From: Luscinia megarhynchos
Taxonomy: Eukaryota; Chordata; Aves; Passeriformes; Turdidae
Length of the DNA: 64,000 nt
Reading direction: 5' to 3'
Assembly: GCA_034336665.1 (NCBI GenBank)
Contig: CM067564.1
Location: 45,072,951 to 45,136,950 of the forward strand
Below are positions 20,713 to 32,162 of this stretch, in pieces. The position numbers were made by a program, and so were the translations under genes. Each line of letters opens with the position of its first letter. Position 1 is the stretch's first letter. The notes under the pieces were generated by a model. The model saw only the letters and a list, made by a program, of their open reading frames with translations. It had not been told where the DNA came from and ran no database searches.

Positions 20713-21635
20713 GTAGGTTTTGTTTATGTATCTACTAACTTAGATATTAACTTAGTTAGATAAATATTAATCTCATGAAGTGGGTAAAACAAAAGGAATT
20801 CTCAGACACTCCTCGCCTTGACTTTGGGCAGATAGGGCTATGCTCTCTAGAGTACTTCGAGAAGTCACCACCTGTGGTTTATGTTGTCTGTTTCCAGCTC
20901 ATTAGTCACCATGTTCCTGGTGCAAGGCTTGAAAAGAGAAAAAGGACCAGATGTCTAGAGTCAGAGCAGGGTTTTGTGTAGCTCTACGTCCTGAACGCAG
21001 TGGAAATGGATAGATGAGGGTCAGGGAGAAGGATAAGAAAAGAGCAAATGTGCAAGGTGACTTGTCAAGCCTTCAGCAGCCCCCAGCTCAGACCCTTCCC
21101 AGCCAAAGGTGGGCTTTGTGATTTAGAGGCTGTGGCAGCTTTCTCTGCCAGGAACCTTTTGAACTGCCTGTCCTTCCTGCCTTATTCCAAATGCTGCTGA
21201 TAATAAATCACTGCACTGAGTGTCTGGCCATGCAAATGGAAGCATCCCTGCTATACCAACCCTGTGCTGCCTCTGAAAGGACACAAAGCCCCTTGCTTGG
21301 TTGCCAGCATCCCAGGGAGCTTTTCAGCAGTTTTCTCATAAAGGAATGATCTTGCTGACTGCTGACAATCACCACAGCACTGCGAGAAAGAAAAAATAGG
21401 ACAGCTGGCTGTTCAAGAATTTTTTTCAATTGTGCCTTTGACAGAACAGGAAAATCCCTTATCAAAGCTGAAGATGGGCAGCAGCAGGAATCCCAAGCAC
21501 CCACAGGCAGAGCTGCCCCCCCTCAGTGCTTGCACTGCAGCAGCCATTGTGCTGATAAGATAGAGGTGTTATCCCCCATGCTTGCTGCTACCATCTGCTT
21601 GGGCCCTGCATTTTGTCTCTCCATGTGTCTGCAAG

Positions 21636-21671
21636 TTCAGAGTCTGGGGTTGGATAACGTGGAAATGCAAG
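21636..21671 (+). other. Candidate cassette exon in E2 intron 1
   Basis: Identical in sequence to 7813-7848, with both splice signals intact. Confidence 0.35.
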
Positions 21672-22221
21672 GTGAGCAGCAGGACAGCCATTGCCCAATG
21701 TCAGCTGAGAGGCAGGACCCCAAGTGCATCATTTGGGTTCAGGATTGGGTGTGACTGGAGGAGCTGTGTGTCTGTGTGTAGCTGGATGGGGTCAGAGCCA
21801 TGTAGGAAGTGCAGCACTGCTGTTCTTTCTCTGCCCAGTGTCCCATGAGATGAAAGCCCAGCTCAGCAGTGCAGGGGGCTGAGCAGAGTCTGTGCCCAGC
21901 TGCAGGTGTCTGCTGTGGGGAGGTGCTCAGAGCAGGAGGGAGGTGGGGAAAGGTGACCTTGTGCCAGGGCTGTGCCTCAGTTGCAAGATAACTCTGCTGG
22001 GAGAGGTGATTACACTCGTGGTGCCTTTGGCTCCTTTCTCACCCAGGCTGACTTCTCCCACTGCTGCCTCCTCCTCTGGGCACCTAAACCTTAGTTTAGG
22101 TTTCACCCTTATTGCCCTCATGATTTTTCCATATCCACGAGGACAGAAATTACTCCTTTCCTGATGTCTCATAATCCCCTCCTCTGCCAGCTCTGTCCCC
22201 CTGCACAAAAAAACTCCAGGC

Positions 22222-22872
22222 TGTCAGGGTCCACACGACATGCGGAGTCCTGATAGGTTCTTTTAGGGATCTGAAAGCACAAAAGACACAGCAGGGGACA
22301 AAACCAGTTTAGTTCTGCAAAAATACACTTTATTTAGTGCAAACCAAATGCCATAGGGGGGAAAGAGAGAGAGAGAGAGAGAGACAGAGAAAAGGGGTTG
22401 GGATTGTAGCTACCAAGATGGGCAGACGATTCTCGTGGAACCAGCCAATACATGTCCGTTGCCATCTGGGGAGATCTCGGGGGTCTTTAGTTTGAGGATG
22501 TTTTTTATAGTCTTTTCCAAGGCGTCGGGCGACTGGCCAAACAGGTGGGGAGTTTCAGGTACGCTTCGGGTTCCGTTGGGGGAACAAACTTGTCGATGAA
22601 ACAAGCACAGGGCACTCCATCTCTTGACAGATCATTGTTCTCACACCTGTGGGAGTCCTGTAGAATAAACACAGTTCGGTGCACCGAGACTAGCCGTAAG
22701 CCAGTCTCATGAGCAACCAGTCCGGGTCCAATGAGCACCACCTGGAACAATCACTTGGCGTTCCTCCCATCCCTGGCCAGCGCCTTTAAACTGCAGTTTA
22801 GGGGCCTTCTTTAGGCCTCAGGAGAGGGTCGTTGGGCAGAACAAATGAGAGACATTCAGATGGACTCTTACA
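22222..22872 (-). mobile_element. Solo LTR, antisense, inside E2 intron 1
   Basis: 651 bp with TG...CA ends and a perfect 5-bp target duplication CAGGC (22217-22221 and 22873-22877); the other gene copies show the empty site. On the minus strand it has a TATA-like CTATAAAA and an AATAAA signal (plus-strand TTTATT at 22331-22336). A (GA)n run occurs at about 22364-22383. It ends only 54 bp before the acceptor of the first coding exon, leaving the polypyrimidine tract intact. A second family member is at 29089-29767. Confidence 0.75.
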
Positions 22873-22960
22873 CAGGCCATGGCCAGCTCTGTCCAAGCTG
22901 AGTGTCCCTCTGTATTTGCCTTGCAGGGGAGCAAGAGCCCTGCACTGAAATCCTCCCACC

Positions 22961-25802
22961 ATGCTGGGGCTGCTGCTGCTGCAGGTGTTGGCCAGCTGCT
23001 TCTGCCTGGGACACAGTGAGGTGGTGAAGACCTTTAAAACTGCATGTACTCAGTTTTTCTATGCACAGACCCTGCCAAGTGACACCCTGCGTCCAACAAA
23101 TGCAGCCAGGATCTGCCAGCGCTTAACTAACAAGTATCACTTTGCCACCCTGTATGACCAAACACGGAGAATTCCAGTGTACTCTGCTTACATCTACAAG
23201 CCTGGACCTGCAGACAGATATGACTCGTGGTTTATTGAGCCTCAGGTGAGTGTCTCTCTTACAGCACATCACCCTCCACTCACTCAGAGATGAGCTGCAG
23301 TATTTAAATTACCACTTCTATTTCCTACCACACCACTACTCACATACAAATGGACACACTGGAAGAGAAATTTTCTCCTTTAAACTTCAAACACCTGCAC
23401 CACGTGGCTCCTCTGATGCATCTGAGACATCAGCAGGAGGATGAGATGAATCATATCCCAATGCTGCCCAGTTTTCTGCCTTGACCTGACAGCAACAGCA
23501 AATCCAATTAATTTGCATTACATTACAAACTCAAATGATTCCCCTCCCAGTGCCCTGCTCTGGTGGGGGACCAAGTGATGGGGAAAAGAGCACCCAAGAG
23601 AGGCTAAACTTGAGGGACCAACAGTCCTGCCGGGATCTGCTCTGCACTTTGCCCTGAGTGTTTCTGCATCCCAGACTGACCTCATCTGCTCCCAGGGAAG
23701 AGTCAAACAGGCTTTGTGAGGAGTGGGAGAGAAGTGAGGAGAAACTCAGGAGGGGAGTGAGATGGCCCAGGGACAAAGCCCTGGGGGAAAAGGCACTGGA
23801 GATGAGAGGGTCAGCTTAACTGTGGAGGGATTTGTGGAGTGATGTTTGAGGCAGTGAAAAGTGAGGAGCATGAGTGTCAGTCCAGTCAGAAGGGTGTGAT
23901 CTCCATGCATGGGCAGTGACCCTGAGCACCTTTGGCTCAGGCTTGCTCCAGAAGGATCCAGCAGACAGACAGAACTCCAAGCTATGGAACCCTCACAAAT
24001 GTCCTTTCAGACCTCCAGGAAGACAGGCCAGGCCAATGAAGGAATAGAAGGGCAGCAAATTCAGGACCTCTCCATGGGCAGAGTATGGGGATGTTTTGGG
24101 TGAAATCGTGTAAGATCATAATGTCCAGTTCCAGAGGAAGGCTAAATATACTTCCCTACAGATGAACAACCTCCTGTTGAAGTTATGGAAAAAAATAATC
24201 TTTTGCACTTGTTACTCACATGAACTTGAATAATTAATCTGCTCTTGTACTACTGCAGCCTCCACATTAGCGAGGAATAATAACTTCTGTCATTTTTTTA
24301 GAATCCTAGAGTGGTTTGTGTTGGAAGGAACCTTGAAGATCATCTCAATTTAAACCCACTGCGTGGGCCAGGCCACTTGTGACCAGGCCAGCATGTTCCA
24401 AACCTATCACTGGCCTTATCTTTCTAGATCATAGACCTGTTAATCTTTCATTTTGTTAATTGCTTCAGATGCCTTTTTTAGTAATGCCAAAGTTTCCCCA
24501 GCACTCTTTTGGGTTTACAGTCTCCTCTCAGAGGCTGATCATTTGCAATTTTTTTTTAGTAATACTGTAAAAAATGCTCCCTGGCCCAGATCAGCTCTCA
24601 GACACATTCTTAGCACTGCTTTAACAGATTCCATTTACATTGATATCTTTTTGCTTCCTGAGCAAAAATGTTCATCCTTGAACAAACTGCAGCATTACCA
24701 GGAAACCTCAGCTCCAGGACTGATTTACTGTCACGTCCACCTGGGTATGGGCTTAGAGGAGGCAACCTCTGGTGTTCCAGGACTGGGCTACGACTGTAGC
24801 AACCACATGTAAAATCACAGAATCACAGAACCCCACAATCACAGAATCACAGCATAGTGGCATAAGGGGATCAAGGGAGAGCCCTGGGCAGATTTGGGCT
24901 GTGGAGACTGGAGGAAAGGGAAGCAGATTTGGCAGGGAAGGTCTCTCACCAAAGTCACCTTTCAGTCCTAGGAGTGGGAAATGCTCCTTGTCTCAGTCAT
25001 CCATCCATGCTCCCAGCACAGGCTTCAGGCTGGATCACAAAGGTCACAAGTCAAAATGAGAGCAGTCACATTCTGAGCTGCTTTCTCTATAAAGCTTTTT
25101 GTTCATGCAGGAGGGGCATGTCTATGATTTCTCACTGGTTCATCCATTTTTCCTACACTCAATGACAAAAAATTTTTGACAACCAGAGACATCTTCTCCA
25201 GGGTAATCTGTTTCATTACATGCATCCTCAGTACTGACACCTTTTCCTCTTCTTCCCCTGTCAAGCTGATCGACAAAAATTATGGCAAGGAAATGGCTTT
25301 GGAGGAGACCATCCATTCAGGGAATATTGGTAAGAATCAGGCTATTGACCAAGACTACAGAGATGCCCTGATGCCTGTGGACCGTGGTCACTTGTGTCCC
25401 AGTAGCCACCTTTATGACCAGAACAGCACGTGGGCTACCTTCACCCTCACCAACATAGTGCCCCAGTACATGACACTCAACCAGGGTGCCTGGAGAGTCT
25501 ACGAGGAAACAACGATGCCCCAGAACACCCGGGGCTGTGATACCACCTATGTCATCACAGGTGCTGTACCTGGGAACACCTACACCACCAATGACAGGGT
25601 TAATATACCCAGCCACATCTGGTCAGCTGCCTGCTGCCTGGTGGGCACAAATCCCACCAGGGCTTGGGGGGCCATTGCTAAGAATGAGAGAAACAATAAC
25701 CAGGTGACAAACCTCAACCTGGGGAGGCTGGAGAGGGAATTGTCTGATCTCTATGGGGGGAAAGATGTTACTCTGTTCAACAATGCCTGTCCCCGGCAAT
25801 AA
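22961..25802 (+). CDS. ENDOD1-like: E2: ENDOD1-like secreted endonuclease, apparently intact
   Basis: Join of 22961-23245 and 25266-25802; first coding exon begins at 22927. Donor GTGAGT, acceptor CAAG, phase 0. Predicted 273 residues: signal peptide about 1-19 (LLLLQVLASCFCLGHS), N-terminal region with RIPVYSAYIY, nuclease core 96-273. Catalytic DRGH is present (His about residue 137), followed by NIVPQ and LNQ with metal-binding Asn about 167 and W..YEE. Ends ACPRQ. Five residues shorter than E4/E5 before the IGKNQAID segment, as in E0. TATA box, leader exon and all splice sites are present. The antisense solo LTR in intron 1 is the only oddity. One of the two best candidates for a working gene in the window. 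Confidence 0.88.
24298..24415 (-). repeat. CR1 3' tail fragment in E2 intron 2, antisense
   Basis: GAATCCTAGAGTGGTTTGTG, GAAGGAACCTTGAAGATCAT and GGGCCAGGCCACTTGTGACC, the antisense CR1 end. Same site as in E1, E3, E4 and E5. Confidence 0.6.
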
Positions 25803-25847
25803 GCCTCACATCCTTGATGGAAAAGGCAAAGCAGATTTTCCCACGTG

Positions 25848-26395
25848 TCACAGAATCACAGAATCACTGAATGGGTTGGTTTTGATGGGACCTTAAAGCC
25901 TTCAAGATCATCACATGTTGACCTGCCTGCCACAGGCAGAGACACCTTCCACTACCCCAGCTTGTTCCAAGCCCTCCCCAGCCTGGCCTTCAACGCTTCC
26001 AGGGATGGGGCACTCAAAAGACATCTGAGTCATATTTGCTCATACCACAGCCTGCTCCCAGGAATTTACTTCTTTAGAATATCCCATCCTACCCTGCCCT
26101 CCATCAGTGGGAAACCATTCCCTCTTGTGCTGTCACTCCATACCCTTGTCCAAAGACCCTCTCCAGCCCTCTTAGACATCCTGCAGGTACTGCACTCTCT
26201 GCAGTCTTCTCCAGGCTGGACATGCCCAGCTCTCTCAGCCTCTCTCCAGAGCAGACGTGCTCCAGCCCTCAGAGCACCTTCATGGCCTGCACTGGACTCC
26301 ACCCCAACAGCTTTGTATCCTTCTTGTGCTCTGGGCCCCAGAGCTGGAGGCAGCACTGCAGCTGGGCTCTCAGCACAGCAGAGCAGAGCAGAGGG
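25848..26395 (-). repeat. CR1 3' fragment, antisense, downstream of E2
   Basis: Same element as after the other copies; pentamer run has 3 units. A 243-codon plus-strand frame across it is chance. Confidence 0.75.
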
Positions 26396-27067
26396 GACAA
26401 ATGTCCTGTGCAGCTTCTGTGCTGCTTCCTTCTCTGGTGTGGTTCCAGCTCTGTCCCTCAGGGCACCTCCTGCTCTGCCCAAAGGCACAAAGCCGTGGGC
26501 AGAGCCTCCAGCTGCTTTGCTTTGCTGCCCATCTCAGGAGAGAGCTCTCAGGGACAGTCCTCTCCTCCTTAGCTGAGAGTCCCTGACAGTGTGCAGCTGA
26601 CTTGTCCCTCAGCTCCTTAGCAAGGCCAAGGCACCAGGGCACCTCAGGCTGCCCAGACATCTTGTCTGGACATCTCCATGTCTGCACATACCCAAACCCC
26701 AGCAATGATCCTGGACAACCTGCTCGAGCTCATCCTGCTTGAGCCTGGAGTGTGGACTAGAAGATCTTGACAAGTCCCTGCAAAACCCAACAATTCAGTG
26801 ATTATGTGGTCTTGGGACATGCTTTTGTTTGCTTGCTTTGGAAAGTGCACCTTGAGAGCAGCACCTGTTGTGGGTTTTTCCATCAGATACATAGAAAGCC
26901 TTGAGCAGCCAAAGGTAAATTCCTGTGATGCTCTCCTTGGATACCTTCATCCTCTGCTCTGCTTCTGATGCTTTTTAGTAGCTTTATAAAAAATTGATTT
27001 GGGGAAATGTATTCAATGGTTTTAAAAGATAATTGTGTGCCACATAATTTAGTGTGCAATAGCGTCC

Positions 27068-27073
27068 AATAAA
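27068..27073 (+). promoter_or_regulatory. Candidate poly(A) signal of E2
   Basis: AATAAA in the conserved downstream block, about 1.27 kb past the stop. Confidence 0.5.
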
Positions 27074-27867
27074 AGTTAATTGCTACAGTGGTGGATTGCA
27101 CAATCATGTCTCATATAAACCACAAATTGCTTGTCACTGAAATTTCTACAACCACCAGGGATATCACGGTGCCCAGAGCATCCTTGCAGGACATTAGGGG
27201 TCCAAGTGCAATCTGAGGATGTCATTGCACTCACACAAGTGTCAGCATCAGACACCAGTTATTGTCCTGTGAATGGGCATGAACAAAGTGGGCCAGGGTG
27301 CCAACAGCTCATACAAGATGCCCCCACGGCTCCAGCGACGCGATCTGCAACTTCCAGTTCCTCAGTCTTGATCCTTTAGGGGTGGGGGCCTGTGCAACAG
27401 AGAGTTCAAAGGGTTCTGTGCATTCAGGCTCATGTGGGATTGCCCCACGTTTCCCCTGGGAGGGGCTCACCCTTTGTAATGCAGCACTGTGGAGTTGGGG
27501 GACACTCTGGGGGTCTTTGATGCTTTCTGGCCCCTTCTAATGATGTGACCACTGTTGGGCCCTGCTTTGTTATGTCAGTTGGGCCCCATCAGAAAGGAGG
27601 AATTTGCCCCAGCTCTGCCACATCTGCTTCTTCTTGGCCTTCTCCCTCATTCTGGCTAAACTTCACTTCGTTTAAGACATCAGTCTCAGGTTAACAGAGA
27701 CAAAAGGAAGCATACTCAACCTGTTTGCTTAAACATACTTCAGTGCAACAGACATTTCTGCATAGTTCTGCTTGTAAAACTCAACTCATCTTTTTCTTAT
27801 GCCTGGACTTTTAGAAATGGAAGGAAATTACTCCCGTTTTGTCGTGAGTGAATGAATGATCCTGAGA

Positions 27868-28112
27868 ATAATTTGGGTTGAAAAGGACACTAAGCACCAG
27901 CTCGTTCTATGCCCATTCATGGACAGGGACACCTTCCACTATCCCAGGTTTCCCCAAAACCAAGTCAACGTGGTCATGGCCACTTCCAGGGATAGGGCAG
28001 TCTCAGCTTCTGTGGGCAACCTCTGTTGGGGCTTTACCACCACCACAGTCCCAAATATTTCCCTAATATCCAATCTATACCTACATTCAGTCCACTTTAA
28101 GCCATTTCATGT
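27868..28112 (-). repeat. CR1 fragment, antisense, type A spacer
   Basis: Paralogue of 13372-13600 with AGTCTCAGCTTCTGTGGGCA and CCTAATATCCAATCTATACC. Confidence 0.65.
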
Positions 28113-28119
28113 TGTCTAA

Positions 28120-28705
28120 TGTATTGGTTTTTCCCGAGCCAGCAGCCACAACCAGCACAGCTGCTTCGTCACTCCCCAGACACCAGGATCAGGGAGAGAA
28201 CTGGAGGGGTAAAAGATGGAAAACTCGTGGGTGGAGATAAAGACAGTGTAACAGGGAAAGCAAAAGCTGTTCACACAAGCAAAGCACATTCAAGGAATTC
28301 TTTGCCCATTCCCCATGGACAGAAATGTTTTCAGACAGCTCCAGGAGAGCAGGGCCCCATCCCACCTAACAGTTACTTGGGAGGACAAAACCCACCACTG
28401 CAAATGTCCCCTACTTCTTCCTTCTTCTCCTCACTTTATATACTCAGCATGATGTCACCTGGTCTGGAAGATCCCTCAGGTCAGTCAGGGTCACCTGTCC
28501 TGGCTCTGTCTCCTCACAACCTCCCAAGTACCCCCAGCCTCCTGGCCAGCCTGACAGTATAAAGAGCAGAAAAGGCCTTGGATCTGTGAAAGATGTGCTC
28601 AGCAATAACAAAAACTATCTATGTGATATCAACTCTGTGTGCAGCAGAACTCCAAAAGCACAGCCCAATGCCTGCCACTGTCAAGAAAATTAACTCTGAA
28701 CCCAG
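28120..28705 (-). mobile_element. Old avian ERV LTR remnant, antisense, type A spacer
   Basis: Paralogue of 13610-14190, with TTATATACTCAGCATGATGT and GAAAATTAACTCTGAAC. Confidence 0.45.
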
Positions 28706-29088
28706 CACATCTCTCAACTCCATGTCCTTGTCCAAAGTCTGTCTCCAGCTCTCCTGTAGACTCCTAAAGCCCTGGCAGGAGCTCTGAGCTATCCCCAGAG
28801 CCTTCTCCTTCCCAGGCTGCTGGGATGAAGCTGTTACAGAGCCATGGCCATCAGGCCAGAGAATATTTGTTGCCTGGCCATAGGAATGATGTTTATGTGA
28901 GGCTGCACAAGAGCAGCCTGTGAGTGTCTGAGTGTCCTCAGAGACAGGCCAGTCCATCTCATGTCACCAGAGATGTTGTGTTGGGAACAGAAACACATGG
29001 AGGTGCTGGAGCAGCAGCAGCTGCAGCTGGTGGGATTGATGAAATGATCAAGGAAGTCGCCAGATCCTGTTAACTGATGCTAACATAC

Positions 29089-29767
29089 TGTCAGGGTCCA
29101 CACTACATGCGGAGTCCTGATAGGTTCTTTTAGGGATCTCAAAGTGCAAAAGACACAGCAAGGGACAAAATCAGTTTACTTTTGCAAAAAATGCACTTTA
29201 TTTAGTGCCAACAAAATGCGATAGGGGGTCAGAGAGAGAGAGGTAGAGAGAGAGAGAGAGAGAAAAGGGGTTGGGATTATAGCTACCAAGACGGTCAGAC
29301 GATCCTCGTGGTACCAGCCAATAGACGTCCATTGCCATCCAGGGAGATGTCGGGGTCTTTAATTTGAGGATGTCTTTTATAGTCTTTTCCAAAAGCAAGT
29401 GGCTTCTGGCCAAATGGTGGGAAGATTTATGGACTATGGTATGTGGAGATCGTTGCTCCAAGAAACAGGTGGAAACAGGACACTACAGCAAGTACCCTGC
29501 GCGACAGCAGCACACCATGGCAAGCTCCAGGCACACCAACAGTCCTTGTGACCAGTTCATTGTTCTCACACCTGTGGGAGCCTTGTTGAGTAAACCAGTC
29601 TCATGAGCGACCAGTCCTGGTCCAATGAGCACCACCTGCGAACAATCACTCGGCGTTCCTCCCATCCCTGGCCAGCGCCTTTAAACTGCAGTTTGAGGGG
29701 TCTTCTTAGGCCTCAGGAGAGGGTCCTTGGGCAGAACAAAGGAGAGGCTTTCAGATGGACTCCTACA
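29089..29767 (-). mobile_element. Solo LTR, antisense, upstream of E3
   Basis: Same family as 22222-22872 (both start TGTCAGGGTCCACAC and share the terminal 130 bp and the left 200 bp), but the U3 middle differs strongly, so they are different subfamilies. AATAAA on the minus strand (plus TTTATT near 29199). (GA)n run at about 29230-29263. Left flank CATAC, right flank TACC: the target duplication is not clean and may have lost two bases. Empty sites exist in the other type A spacers. Confidence 0.7.
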
Positions 29768-30145
29768 TACCATGCTGCAAGTCCGCAAATTTCACAGAAA
29801 TTCTGAGGAAACTACTACAAACAACTTCAACCTTTTTCATGGTGGGTATTAAAAAAGTTCTTTAAATAAATATAGGAAACCTCTCTTTTCTGTGGAATTC
29901 CCTCTTTATAAGAAAGGGGAAATTCAGGACTGCATATATATTTAACTGATCCTGACATACCATGCTGCAAGTCAGCAAATTTTGGAGAAATAATGAGGAA
30001 TCTCTTACAAACAGCAGTCAACAAATTTCAGGGTGTGTATGAAAAAACACCCTGACTAAAAAATTGAAGACTTCTCTTTTCTGTGGAATTTCCTGTTTAT
30101 AAAAAGAGTATAAATTGCATATTTATGACTGGGTATATATTGCAG
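29766..30145 (+). repeat. Tandem duplication of about 190 bp ahead of the distal promoter of E3
   Basis: The segment beginning CATACCATGCTGCAAGTC occurs at 29766 and again at 29956, each followed by CAAATTT, CTTCTCTTTTCTGTGGAATT-like and a TTTATAA stretch. Other type A spacers carry it once. The two units have diverged noticeably. Confidence 0.6.
30109..30115 (+). promoter_or_regulatory. Distal TATA box upstream of E3
   Basis: TATAAAT in the conserved distal module, 119 bp before the donor at 30234. Confidence 0.4.
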
Positions 30146-30233
30146 TGGAACTGCTGAGGATTCAAACATTCTTTTCTCCAGGGAGAGGACTGAAGGAACG
30201 GTTAAGCTACCTCTTCTGACACTCTGCTTCAAG
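30140..30233 (+). other. Candidate distal 5' exon upstream of E3
   Basis: Ends CTTCAAG/GTAAGC (GT at 30234-30235), a near-consensus donor that is also kept before E4 (38604) and E6 (61580). No ATG downstream of the GAACTGCTGAGG segment is in a strong context. Start inferred from TATA spacing. Would provide an alternative leader now that the proximal promoter of E3 is deleted. Confidence 0.35.
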
Positions 30234-30504
30234 GTAAGCTCCTGCTCCTTTCTCACCATTCACTCCAATATTCAAAGCTTTCCTGAGCTTTGGAATAAAT
30301 ATATGTAGACAAAGCCTGGACGGGAGTTGCTGAGCTCCAAGCAACAATCACAGCATATCCACGCACTGATTTTGCAGCATTTATTATTCTCTGTCAATCA
30401 GGAGGGCAAGGAGAGTAGGAAGGATTTGGGAAAGAAACTCAAGCCAGCTCACCGGAAAATGAACATCAAACTACTGAATTAGATGGGGGGGGAGGGGGAG
30501 TTTA

Positions 30505-30585
30505 TTGAGCACCCATTTGAGAGTCCTCTCCAGATCTGCGGCTGTGAGAAGAATTGTGTGCTGCTCTTTGTCATTATAGGTTTTT
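30505..30585 (+). other. Remnant of proximal 5' exon of E3, promoter deleted
   Basis: TTTATTGAGCACC runs directly into CATTTGAGAGTCCTCTCC. In E2 these are separated by about 155 bp that includes the TATA box. The donor equivalent reads TATAG/GTTTTT, a poor site. Confidence 0.55.
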
Positions 30586-31492
30586 ATCTATCAATCTATA
30601 AAGATAGATTTCCATTTAGTTAGAGAAATTCATGGAGTGGGTAACCCGAAAGGATGTGTCAGACACTTCTCAGCTTGATTTGGGGCAGACTGGGCTGTGC
30701 TCTGCAGAGGACTGTAAGAAGTCACCACCTGTGTTTCATGGTCTCAATTTCCAGCTCATTGGTCACCATGTTCCTGGTGCAGGGCTTGAAAAGAGAAAAA
30801 GGATGAGATGTCTTGAATCAGAGCAGGACTCTGTGTAGCTCTACAGGCTAAAAGAAATGGAAATGGAGAGATGAGGGTCAGGGAGAAGGATAAGAAAAGA
30901 GCAAATGTGCAAGGTGACTTGTCAAGCCTTCAGCAGCCCCCAGCTCAGACCCTTCCCAGCCAAAGGTGGGCTTTGTGATTTAGAGGCTGTGGCAGCTTTC
31001 TCTGCCAGGAACCCTTTGAACTGCCTGTCCTACCTGCCTTATTCCAAATGCTGCTGATAATAAATCACTGCACTGAGTGTCTGGCCATGCAAATGGAAGC
31101 ATGCCTGCTATGCCAACCCTGTGCTGCCTCTGAAAGGACACAAAGCCCCTGGCTTGATTGCCAGCATCCCACGGAGCTTTTAGACAATTTTCCCATAAAG
31201 GAATGATCTTGCTGACTGCTGAGAATCACCTCAGCACTGAGAAAAACAAAATGGGACATCTAGCTGTCCATGAAATTCCTTCAATTGTGCCTTTGACAGA
31301 GCAGGAAAATCCCTCATGAATGCTGAAGATGGGCAGCAGCAGCAGGAATCCCAAGCACACACAGGCAGAGCTGCCCCCCTCAGTGCTTGCACTGCAGCAG
31401 CCATTGGGCTGATAAGATAGAGGTGTTATCCCCCATGCTTGCTGCTACCATCTGCTTGGGCCCTGCATTTTGTCTCTCCATGTGTCTGCAAG

Positions 31493-31528
31493 TTCAGAGT
31501 CTGGGGTTGGATAACGTGGAAATGCAAG
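31493..31528 (+). other. Candidate cassette exon in E3 intron 1
   Basis: Identical to the E1 copy, splice signals intact although the gene itself is broken. Confidence 0.3.
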
Positions 31529-32162
31529 GTGAGCAGCAGGACAGCCATTGCCCAATGTCAGCTGAGAGGCAGGACCCCAAGTGCATCATTTGGGTTCAGG
31601 ATTGGGTGTGACTGGAGGAGCTGTGTGTCTGTGTGTAGCTGGATGGGGTCAGAGCCATGTAGGAAGTGCAGCACTGCTGTTCTTTCTCTGCCCAGTGTCC
31701 CATGAGATGAAAGCCCAGCTCAGCAGTGCAGGGGGCTGAGCAGAGTCTGTGCCCAGCTGCAGGTGTCTGCTGTGGGGAGGTGCTCAGAGCAGGAGGGAGG
31801 TGGGGAAAGGTGACCTTGTGCCAGGGCTGTGCCTCAGTTGCAAGATAACTCTGCTGGGAGAGGTGATTACACTCGTGGTGCCTTTGGCTCCTTCCTCACC
31901 CAGGCTGACTTCTCCCACTGCTGCCTCCTCCTCTGGGCACCTCGACCCTGGTTTAGGTTTCACACTTAATGCCCTCATCATTTTTCCATATCCTGGAGGA
32001 GAGAAATTACTCCTTTCCTGCTCTCTCATAATTCCTTTCCTCTGCCAGCTCTGTGTCCCTGCACAAAAAGTCTCCAGGCCATGCCCAGCTCTGTCCAAGC
32101 TGAGTGTCCCTCTGTATTTGCCTTGCAGGGGAGCAAGAGCCCTGCACTGAAATCCTCCCACC

